Shown here: positions 56,138 to 64,000 of the stretch, piece after piece
How the letters are laid out: the number at the start of each line of letters is the position of its first letter
Position numbering within the stretch: position 1 is the stretch's first letter
Assembly: GCF_963678635.1 (NCBI RefSeq)
Contig: NC_087065.1
Location: forward strand, 72,551,345 to 72,615,344
Length of the DNA stretch: 64,000 nucleotides
Source: Symsagittifera roscoffensis
Lineage: Eukaryota > Xenacoelomorpha > Acoela > Convolutidae
Direction: 5' to 3'
Position numbers and translations under genes: made by a program
Notes under the pieces: generated by a model
What the model was told of the DNA's origin: nothing
The model's database searches: none
The model's input: only the letters and a program-made list of their open reading frames with translations

Positions 56138-57961
56138 TTGGCGAATGAGCCTGGATTGGGAAGTTCTAGGACCTACCAACCAGGTGAGATGCCTATGCCC
56201 TCCAAGCCCAAACCTGGGTTGACGAGAATGCATCGGGAGATTAACAGCGAGGCGACCTCGTCTGTTTCACCACTTAGAGCAGCTGTGCCACCAAAAAGGG
56301 CGAAAGTAGGACAGAAAGTTCAGACGAACCAAACCATGCAAGATCTGGATGAGATGAACGATGAACTGAAAAGTACGAAGAAGGAGCTGGACGAGATGAC
56401 CAGAAGCATCCTCCAGATGGAGGAAGATCGGGACATGTGGAGAAAGTTGTTTGAAGACTGCAACAAAAAGCAGGGTCAAGAGATTGAGCGCTTGAGGCAG
56501 GAATACAAAGAGCGATCGGAGCAGGTGGCGTTGACAACGGCCGTGGAGAAAGTGATACCTGCAAGGGATATTCCTCGTGGGCAGTCCCCGATGGAGCTCT
56601 TGACGCCTCGAGAAATGAGTCAAACAATGGAGACACAGCTCCCAGCAGAGACAAATCGAGTAATAATCCCGGATCCTAGCGACACCTTGGGTGATCCCGT
56701 CGTAGAACAGACAGTGAGGAAACTGATAGAGACAGCTGGACGACTGGTCGCTAACAAGAATGCGCCAGGTTCCGGGGTGACTGCACCCTATGGAACGATT
56801 GACGATACGGGCAGAGTACGACTCTCCCAGACTGTGATCAGACAGGGGATAAGTGACGTGACACCACTCATGGGGGGCTCGAGAATCCCAGAGAGGAAAG
56901 TACGGAAGATGCCAGCGAAGAAAGTGTCTCGCATAATAGACGTGCAAAAGAATAATCAATTGAAATACAATTTCACGGGAGTTCCGGAGACAGATCCGAG
57001 GGCCTGCTTCAATCGAGCTACTTGGAGCCCGGCTGTAAACCTGCAGCAACCACCACTCGGGACATCTCATCTGATACTGGGAGACAGCTTGGTCAGAGTG
57101 CTGTCGAATTTTAGGACCTCGTGGGTCACCACGGTGATGGCCTTTGGAGGCGCGACGATAGCCCAATTATATCGGATGGTGGAACTGATGAATCCAGGTA
57201 GGATTCCCAATGTGATGATCTTAGTTGGGACGAATGACATCTCCAGAGGTTCAGACGAGCAGGAAGCACTATGGGAGTCAATGATTGTGTGTCTGTTTAC
57301 GACCCTCTGGCAGAAGTTCAATTGCGCGGTACTGACCGTTTGCACTGTGCCAATGAACGCGAGAAGCCTGACAGCATCAGGAAGAAGGCACAACGAGGGA
57401 GTCGTCAGGTGGAACAACATCTTGAGGAACCTAGCAAGTCGAAACGCCGGAAGAATGATCCTCATGGACATCGAACATGAGTTGAGAGCCATGGATCAGG
57501 CCAGACTGACCACGGACGGCATCCACTTTGACAGTATCGAAGGACAAGCTTGGTTGAATCGAGTCTTCCAAGAGCGGTTGGACGAGCTGGAAGCAGAACT
57601 CTTTGACACAGGAGTGCTGAAGGAAGAAGGAACAGTGAGTGACGCGGTGATTACCACCTTTGTGCCTCCTAGCTTGGAAACACGCTTGAGTACGGTCCCG
57701 GCCGTCACGAACTACAGGCAACAAAGCTCCAGCGAACCAGGTCAAAGGACAGACGTACAGGATCGATTGGGAGAAGCGCCGATGAGGAGGACCATTCATC
57801 CTAGGAGACGAATAGGACCTGTCAACCCAATCGAAGAGACAGCCGGCACGTCTAGATCGGACACTAGATCGGAGACTACAAGTATCAGTCGAGAGGAGAG
57901 ACGACCGAGCAGAGGCTCATTGATGTGGTCAAGACCCATACCGTCTCCTTGGCATATATAA
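56138..57961 (+). CDS. E2 ORF4: coiled-coil protein with SGNH/GDSL hydrolase domain
   Basis: 607 codons. Residues 65-135 are a coiled coil. The SGNH domain spans ~308-485: HLILGDSLVRVL with GDS 315-317, block II near FGGAT (336-340), block III VGTND (364-367), block V DGIHF with Asp 460 and His 463. All four consensus blocks are intact. The family hydrolyses ester bonds; the substrate is unknown. No signal peptide or membrane segment is visible. The tail (~500-607) is low complexity and basic. Unlike E1, no second SGNH-like domain follows. Confidence 0.85.
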   Translation: MANEPGLGSSRTYQPGEMPMPSKPKPGLTRMHREINSEATSSVSPLRAAVPPKRAKVGQKVQTNQTMQDLDEMNDELKSTKKELDEMTRSILQMEEDRDMWRKLFEDCNKKQGQEIERLRQEYKERSEQVALTTAVEKVIPARDIPRGQSPMELLTPREMSQTMETQLPAETNRVIIPDPSDTLGDPVVEQTVRKLIETAGRLVANKNAPGSGVTAPYGTIDDTGRVRLSQTVIRQGISDVTPLMGGSRIPERKVRKMPAKKVSRIIDVQKNNQLKYNFTGVPETDPRACFNRATWSPAVNLQQPPLGTSHLILGDSLVRVLSNFRTSWVTTVMAFGGATIAQLYRMVELMNPGRIPNVMILVGTNDISRGSDEQEALWESMIVCLFTTLWQKFNCAVLTVCTVPMNARSLTASGRRHNEGVVRWNNILRNLASRNAGRMILMDIEHELRAMDQARLTTDGIHFDSIEGQAWLNRVFQERLDELEAELFDTGVLKEEGTVSDAVITTFVPPSLETRLSTVPAVTNYRQQSSSEPGQRTDVQDRLGEAPMRRTIHPRRRIGPVNPIEETAGTSRSDTRSETTSISREERRPSRGSLMWSRPIPSPWHI

Positions 57962-57973
57962 AAAGACGAAATA

Positions 57974-58735
57974 ATGAAGCTGGATCTCCAGAGAGTAAGC
58001 TTCATCGAAGATGCAAGGAGGATGCTGAATGGAGCGACGCTATCCGTCAACAGATTGTACTCGATAACCGGCGTAGACTGGTTGATAGCCGCTAGCATAA
58101 ATTTCAGCTCCACGACGGCCTTGAGATTTGCTGACTCGGGAGAACGCAATCTTAGGAGCATCGACCTCACACACGGGGATTGTCGATACCACTGACTGGC
58201 GCAGACAGTGTGGTACCCAGACCACGCCAATCTCTGCCTGATCTGGGATGTAGAAGAAATCAGGTCGTTGGGACTACCCGAGCATCAACAAAAAGTGACC
58301 ATCTTGGTGGTGAGCACAATGCTGGCTCTACGATGGATGGAAGAAAACATTGCAAAGTATCGGGAATCGAAGACGCCAACAGCAGAGTCGATTCACGCGA
58401 TAGACTACAGCCGGAGACTTGAGTTGTTCGAGACTGCATGCAAGGTATTTGCCATACCAATGGAAGTCAGACACATGTGGAGCCGCTTGAGATTCTTTCC
58501 CTGGTTTCGCGCGACGTTAGTATCCTGGTTATATGTGGTGACGAAGGATCACATGAGGAAACATCAAAAAGAATATCGACAATTCCAGGCCGAGATAGGG
58601 CCAGATGCCTTCAAGAGACCTCTGCTGACCCATCGAAATGCGATCACGACGGGGTGGAAAAGAGTGGGTAGAGTATCCAGAGACAACACTAGAGCGAGGG
58701 AGTCGATCCTGGAGGAGGACCTAGCGAAGATGTAA
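57974..58735 (+). pseudogene. E2 last ORF, unknown, one internal stop
   Basis: It begins MKLDLQRVSFIEDARRML 13 bp after ORF4 and is open for ~250 codons except for TGA at 58193-58195. The residue content is that of a soluble, helix-rich protein with Trp- and Leu-rich stretches (RATLVSWLYVVTKDHMRK). No family is recognised and no similarity to E1's ORF5 is visible. Its stop codon (58733-58735) lies within the first five bases of the right terminal repeat. Confidence 0.5.
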
Positions 58736-59520
58736 CATTCGCCCAAATATCACACAGCGACGGAGCGTAGAAAAAGTACCTATTGACGACTGGCAGGCGT
58801 CAGTTACCTTAATTCCACTCGTTTTTCACCGTCTCGACCTTGCCAGTTGATTTTCTGGTCTGTCTAGGGCAAAGTAAAAAGTTACTATTTTTAGGCCATC
58901 AGTCAAACGACTTTTGATCAGCTTTCGTTTGCATGCGAACACAACCACATAGCTGAGTCTCGGATCCTCAGACTACGTGATTGTCATTAAAAACACGGCT
59001 CGAACCACCTATTTCTATATGTTTTTGTGTGACAGTTTTATATTAAATCCATTGGAGATGGATTGACCTTTTCCTTTCTCTATCTACTCATGCTCTGAAA
59101 TATTAAATAATAACGGTGTTTAATTCAGATCTAGGACATTACAGCAACTGTTATGGCTAGTTTACCCAGTCCCTTCACATATAACAGTCTCTGGGGGACC
59201 AAGCCTCCGCTCCCGTGATTTTCTTGAGACAACACTCTTATCTCCTATATTTCGTGTCCCGGGAGGGTTCCGTGGTATTTCTCTTCCCCCCACTGAAGCC
59301 TCCGTCTCCACAAATATCCGTCACTAAGGTCCTTATCGTGTGTTATTGCCACGATAAGAGGCTCCGTAATTTTCTCGTCTCGGATACAACCGTTCGTCAC
59401 AAAATATGGCGTCGTTCTGATTTTTCTCTATTTTATTCAAAATGGCCGTCTTTTTTCTATTTCTCAGAAATGTTCTCCTTCAAATCGAAATTTTAAAAAT
59501 AAAAATTCCAGAACATTCTG
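58731..59520 (-). repeat. Right terminal repeat of E2 (T, inverted)
   Basis: It starts TGTAACATTCGCCC, which is the reverse complement of the inner end of the left repeat. The two are collinear in inverted orientation at roughly 60% identity, through a palindrome (59046-59064), GGACATTACA (59134-59143), a 9-bp hairpin (59332-59340 with 59350-59358) and CAAAATGGCCGTC plus TTTCTCAGAAATGTT (59438-59475), which match the reverse complement of 42210-42260. The outer edge is uncertain. Confidence 0.65.
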
Positions 59521-60276
59521 ACCCTCCGTCGCAACACTTTTCTGTTCGTAAGGCCTTTAGTCACTTTTTTTTCCGTCGCGGGAAGGTTATACTGTGTCAT
59601 CCGGCGGAATGGCACAAGAATATAAGCCTGAGTCTGCACAATTCCTTCTGTTTGAACCGGGAGTCGAAGGTGAAGAGATTACCGAATCAAGTGAAGAGAT
59701 TGCAAGAGCAAAGGGAGTGGATGCGATCCTATGAACAGCTGAAGGCTTGGGAGGAGATTGTGATCAGCTCCGATGATGAGGAGGCACTATTGAGACAGAT
59801 CACAGTGTCAAACATATCTGGATCGGGTACCTCGAGGGCGAAGAACACGAGGTGAGCCGGTGGCTCAAAAGGAAATTCTTGAGTCTTGAGTCTTGAGAGG
59901 GAGGGGGCTCAAGGGTGAACTCGGATGAAATCTGGGTTCACGAAAAAAAAAATTTAACAAATGAGATATTGTTATTAATATGCTAGATCTATTATATAAA
60001 TCAAAATGCTGCATGACAATTTCCTGATTGAATAGGACAAAAGAATTTTTAAATCACCAGCTTAAAAAGCGGGAATTCATAAGGTGCAGGTTTGTGCAGA
60101 TTTTGATTGCTGTTTAGCGATAGTGTGAAAATTTTATATGGTCGTGAATTTTGGAAGGTAGATAAACTTAAGTCTGCTGCAAACTTCTGTAAATGACCAC
60201 TGGCACTGTATCTTGAGTGACACTCGGGCCTCTGGGGATTCACTGACAAAGACAGCACGCGATGAGGACATCGATC
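59521..60276. other. Spacer with a weak coding-like stretch
   Basis: 59609-59855 has coding-like composition in two frames (MAQEYKPESAQFLLFEPG in one, KAWEEIVISSDDEEALLRQ in another), as if one short ORF were frameshifted. I recognise nothing in it. The rest is AT-rich. Confidence 0.35.
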
Positions 60277-60699
60277 TTGAGAGACACGAAAATACGTGAT
60301 TTTGGAGTGAAGTTTTAATTTTCAAAATTTCGAATGGAGCCTGTCATGCTCAGTTTTCTCGTACCAACTGAAAACAAAAAGTGAAAAATCAGAACATCCG
60401 AATATACAATTGCGGGAAAATAATCAAGAAAAACAGCAGGAAATTGCTATTCGCAATTTCCAGATATACAATAGGACACGAGTAGAGCTGTCTTATCCCG
60501 GAATAGGAAGAGAGATAATAAAAAGAAGAGAGAACAACTATTCGGAGCAAACTAGAGTGAACCTTCAATGGAAAGGTGGACAGCTTCAGTGTCCCAATGG
60601 TTCATACAAAAACTCCAATTCTAGAGCCAGAACTTACTTCTGTTACAAAAACTGTTCAGTATTAAACTTATCTAGTTATATTATCTAATTCTTGAGTTG
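60277..60699 (+). repeat. 423-bp direct repeat A, right copy
   Basis: It matches 8617-9039 without length change. Here a 92-residue frame is open (60410-60688), rich in Asn, Arg and Cys, with no recognised domain. The sequence runs directly into the non-LTR C-terminal region. Confidence 0.85.
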
Positions 60700-61270
60700 T
60701 ACTCAAAAATGCTCGGAGATTCTCTAGGTATTCAAACCTGAATGCATTTATAATGGAGAGTTTATCTTTAACTGACTTTCCTTCTGTTTTAGAGTCAGGA
60801 CATTCCTTCTGTTTTAGAGTCAGGACATCATTACGTGACTGATAAGAAGCGACCAGATGTTTTGACGCTCGTTCCATGGTCTGTTGGTAAGCAGCTCTTG
60901 TGGGTTGTTCCGGTAGTAGACTCCCTAGCTCCCATAGGGTTAATGCGGGGTCGGTTTGTAACCCTGAAATGGCTGACGCTGATGCCGAAGAGCGGAAAAA
61001 TGCCAAGTTTTAAGACTTAGTAGATGATTGATATCTTATTCAACAGCAGTTGTGTTTTGAGATTCAGGGCGCGTCAATTTTTTTGAGCAAGCTTTCGAAG
61101 CATGTGTACTGAGGAACCAAGGGTAGGCAGCTTTTTAGTACACAGGATCTATCTGGCAATACAGATTGAGAACGTCGCTTGCGTACTCGGCGCAATATGT
61201 GATAAAACAGCTTTCGACGAAACGTTTGAGTTGTCATTTAATTTAATATATATATTCTTGTGTCGAGTTG
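60690..61270 (+). pseudogene. Non-LTR RT C-terminal domain remnant
   Basis: This is the C-terminal part of the same non-LTR family as at 5198-8625. It reads LSC at the A boundary, then RRFSRYSNLNAF, DFPSVLES, KKRPDVLTLVPWSVGKQLLW, DSLAP, and after a frame change EPRVGSFLVHRIYLAIQ and CVLGAICDKTAFDE. Frames are broken. A 26-base duplication (CATTCCTTCTGTTTTAGAGTCAGGA) lies at 60801-60830. It supplies the part missing from the remnant that ends at 9039. Confidence 0.7.
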
Positions 61271-61525
61271 AGTTTTTATTGAAGAAACGTAACCCGCATC
61301 GAGTTTAATTCTAAAGTCAACATTAATCATCTCCTTTTTGTCAATATCGTACCCATATTCAGAAAATTTGAAGGATTTTGACTGGAATATGTGATGAACG
61401 GACGCTTGACTGACGTCGGAAGCCGAATTGATCACCGACGTTGAAAGTCAAATTGATCAATGTCAGCTTAACTGCCTGTTTTAAATTAGAATTGAGAATA
61501 GTTTTGAAATTGTTATAGTTAAAAA

Positions 61526-62054
61526 ATGCTTGCCAAAGTTTGGAATGCTCATTTTGAGTCAATACTGAAATGCGCACCCTCTAGATCTACCCTAGTCGTT
61601 GACTCTGCTTCAGCAGAATTGTTACATTGGCAGTTCGTCAATAGCCAGTTAACCGACAAATTCAGTGACATCAAATATTTTTCGTCCTTCTCACAGATCT
61701 CCAACACTACGGAGGCAGTGTCTATTTTAATCGACAATATCATCTCAAAAGATACATATCAAACGATACAAGATATTATCAGAGCCTCGTCTTCTGTTAC
61801 GCGTTATGTTATTATCACTCCTTTTTCGGAAAATTTTCACGCTAGTTTTCAATCGAATCAGCAAGAAAATTTACAGAACTTTGACGGAATCAAATATAAA
61901 TTGCGAGCTATTCCTGGAGGAAGTAGAATAGTCGACATACAGCATATCCCATTTCAGTCGGCACTTATAGATGAAGCTATGAACTTCTTTGTCACGCCAT
62001 CTTTCACAGCGACTAGTTTATCAGAACAATTCGCAGAATTTACGAACACTATTG
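61526..62054 (+). CDS. Probable host gene, first exon: Sec1-family domain protein 2-like
   Basis: It starts at ATG 61526 in an A-rich context. The pattern AELLHWQF near residue 30, then EAVSILIDNI, then IQDIIRASSSVTRYVIIT with a following SENFH, and later FVTPSFTATSL resembles the N-terminus of SCFD2, a Sec1/Munc18-family protein linked to membrane trafficking. A donor-like G|GTAAAC lies at 62054/62055; without it the frame would end at 62110 after 194 residues. No other exon falls clearly within the window. It is the only candidate single-copy gene here. Identification is from remembered motif order. Confidence 0.5.
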
Positions 62055-62110
62055 GTAAACCATTAATTATCTTTGCAGAATTTCCAATATTTATAAGGGA
62101 ACAAAATTGA

Positions 62111-62712
62111 GTGTTTATGAACCAAGTAGTTTCTGACTGATGGAATCAAAAAGTATTTAGTTTCACATTATTCAGTTTTGGTGCTTTGAATTTTTTAAAG
62201 CTTGTTTTTGAATTTTTTGACTCCCTTGGTTAAATCCAAACAAATAATTTTTCGTGGTTGAACCTAAATTGTTTTAGAGTAGGACTTTTCAAATCCTTAA
62301 AAATTTAACAATTTTTGAAAAAATTAGAATGAGAAAGATGAGAATTTGCTTATTTTACAAAAGTTTTCAGTCGTTTGCTTAATATTAGACAGACGTTTCT
62401 TGTTCTTTTTTCATTCGTCACTGTTATTTTTGTCTCTCAAGCTCTCATAGATATCGTCCTTCTGATGTTGAAGTTTTTGTCTGCTTTGGTTAAATGATAA
62501 TAGACAATCGTTTTAGTATTACCTTTTTTGTCTGACATCCTCGATGCACTTGTAGTTTTTAGTACATCGCGATCTTTAGAAAGCAAGCAAATGAGTCTTT
62601 ATATCAACAGCGCAGCGTAAAAGTTTATAGCGGGCTTAGTGAATTTTTTTCAAAGTTCGCAAATAAAAATGCTCATTTGGTGGCACTTAAGATATAATCA
62701 CGATCTACCGAC
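62111..62712. other. AT-rich non-coding, probable intron
   Basis: No gene or repeat is recognised. If 61526-62054 is a first exon, this would be intron. Confidence 0.4.
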
Positions 62713-62802
62713 GATAGATGAGCCAAGTTTATCTTCACGATTGCATCTAAAATATCGTTGTTTTAGTACATGAATTAGGAAGTTAAACTTGGCTCATCTA
62801 TC
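62713..62802. repeat. Hairpin with 19-bp perfect stem
   Basis: GATAGATGAGCCAAGTTTA (62713-62731) pairs with 62784-62802. The loop contains a 37-nt core (62741-62777) that occurs exactly, in reverse complement, in the loop of the larger foldback at 63471-63507. The stems differ in sequence. Confidence 0.85.
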
Positions 62803-63025
62803 AGGGGTTTCTATGTCAAAAAATGAACAATAAAACCATATTTTCGGCTATTTTTGACCAAATTGGTCAAATGGTCATATCTCCAAAATTATTGAATTTC
62901 ATCAGATTTTAATTGAAAAAATGACCCCAAATAGCCGACACTAAATCTCAACTGTTGAAGGTTTTGAGCAGTCATACTTGTAAGAGGGCAGTTTTGAAGC
63001 CAATAGGCGTATCGTGACAGCACGC

Positions 63026-63893
63026 CACGACTATAAAAAGTGAGCCAGTTTTCGTTCTTAAAAAATGACCCTCAAAACTACTTTGGTTTTCGAGAAATCG
63101 AGGGCTTTAGATTTCTTTCTCTACGTCCTGAATAAATTCTCCAAAAAATAGTGAAAGTTTGTCCATATCTTGCCTAAAATTGGAAACTTTTTGAACCAAC
63201 GCGTCCCTTTATCTTTTCTTTCTAGTTTCTTGAGTCGGATTTGAAAAATATTTAAACTTCCTAAATTTTGAAAGTAAATAAATATTTAAGAAATCATTTA
63301 AGAAAAAATTCTTCATTTGTTTATGTATCTTTGATTGCCCTGACCATCAAGGTAGACGGTTTAAGGGCCAGCAGCACTCATTGTCTGTCCATGCATGTGT
63401 TTGATGATAAACTATTGCATGACTCGCACCTACAGTGCTTCAAATAGATCGTTGAACGTAAAGATAACTCTAATTCATGTACTAAAACAACGATATTTTA
63501 GATGCAACCCTGAAGATATCTTTACGTTCAACGATCTATTTGAAGCACTGTAGGTGCGAGTCATGCGCTAGTGTATCATCAAACATATGAATAGACAGAC
63601 AATGAGCGCTGCTGACCCTTAAATGATTTCTTAAATATTTATTTTCTTTAAAATTTAGGAAGTTTAAATATTTTTCAAATCCGACTCAAGAAACTAGAAA
63701 AAAAAGATAAGGGGACGCGTTGGCTCAAAAAATTTCCAATTTTAGGCAAGATATGGACAAACTTTCACTATTTTTTGAAGAAATTAGTGAGGACATAGAG
63801 AAAGAAATCTAAAGACCTCGATTTCTCGAAAACCAAAGTAGTTTTGAGGGTCATTTTTTACAAACGAAAACTGGCTCACTTTTTATAGTCGTG
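63026..63893. mobile_element. Foldback element with ~380-440 bp inverted arms
   Basis: The left arm 63026-63466 and right arm 63517-63893 are reverse complements, ending in CACGACTATAAAAAG and its complement. The left arm has about 60 extra bases (near 63303-63362). The ~50-nt loop holds the shared 37-nt core. There is no ORF, so it would be a non-autonomous foldback or MITE-like repeat. Confidence 0.85.
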
Positions 63894-64000
63894 TAGCATG
63901 CAGCTAAAGGTTTTTGGTGTTAAAAACTGTATAAAGTGAACAGCTTCACCATTTCGTAGTGCTGCACGAGATAATTTTCCAAGTTATTTTCAAGATGGGA
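63894..64000. other. Window end, nothing recognised
   Basis: Short AT-rich sequence outside the foldback arms. Confidence 0.4.

Larger units (their letters stand above)
42130..59520 (+). mobile_element. Element E2: Ty3/gypsy-type retroelement with Gag, Pol, macro and SGNH modules
   Basis: The order is left terminal repeat, 3-kb leader, gag-pol frames, macro-like domain, gap with splice-like site, coiled-coil/SGNH ORF, a last ORF, and a right terminal repeat in inverted orientation. Frame-breaking lesions sit near 46151, 46440, 49500, 49745, 50440, 54817, 55995, 56127 and 58193, yet pol is open for 1,474 codons. Outer edges are approximate, because they rest on fading similarity between the two terminal repeats. 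Confidence 0.8.

Noticed and set aside
56267-57166. Minus-strand 299-residue frame
   Set aside because: It is fully antisense to the SGNH ORF, and no motif was seen.
58731-59520. Right repeat as the 5' repeat of another plus-strand element
   Set aside because: No leader or gag similar to E1/E2 follows it; only a weak coding-like stretch of unknown nature lies at 59609-59855. Kept as an alternative, not annotated.

Overview
The window looks like a repeat-rich stretch of an invertebrate animal genome. I see no rRNA, tRNA, CRISPR array, bacterial operon or Shine-Dalgarno signal. Non-coding DNA is AT-rich. The reading frames belong to eukaryotic retroelements, plus one likely first exon of a host gene. 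I cannot name the species. 3' splice-like sites of the TTTTCAG type and a cnidarian/invertebrate-like non-LTR reverse transcriptase family fit many invertebrates.

Layout. (1) 1-4288 is a satellite of 66-71 bp monomers with a ~1.9 kb higher-order repeat. (2) 5198-9039 holds decayed non-LTR retroelement fragments, one interrupted by a solo copy of a terminal repeat ("T") at ~7602-8460. (3) 9040-42129 is element E1, a Ty3/gypsy-type retroelement without gag. It carries two internal tandem triplications: three 7,243-bp units, then three units of about 1,970 bp. After pol it encodes a macro-like domain, a coiled-coil protein with an SGNH/GDSL hydrolase domain, a second degenerate SGNH-like domain and a large unknown protein. 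(4) ~42130-59520 is element E2, a relative with a 3-kb leader, Gag with two zinc knuckles, protease, RT, RNase H, integrase, macro-like domain, SGNH ORF and a different 3' ORF. (5) 60277-61270 is a 423-bp repeat (a direct copy of 8617-9039) followed by the C-terminal part of the same non-LTR family. (6) From 61526 there is a probable first exon of a Sec1-family gene (SCFD2-like). (7) 62713-63893 holds two hairpin/foldback repeats sharing a 37-nt core.

How the parts fit. In both elements the gypsy pol products (protease, RT, RNase H, DD35E integrase with a GPY/F module) are followed by a conserved tail and a macro-like domain. After a non-coding gap with a 3' splice-like site comes a separate ORF carrying the SGNH hydrolase, where retroviruses carry env. 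RNase H and integrase are separated by an unusually long acidic linker. Every copy here has stops or frameshifts. Some frameshifts lie at G-runs and could be consensus errors; others, such as stops shared by all three E1 units, are real decay.

The strongest candidates for something undescribed are the macro + SGNH retroelement architecture, the inverted orientation of the terminal repeats around E2, the 1,072-residue E1 ORF with no recognisable domain, the clustered TCCGGAGGGGT motifs in the E2 leader, and the nested tandem triplications.
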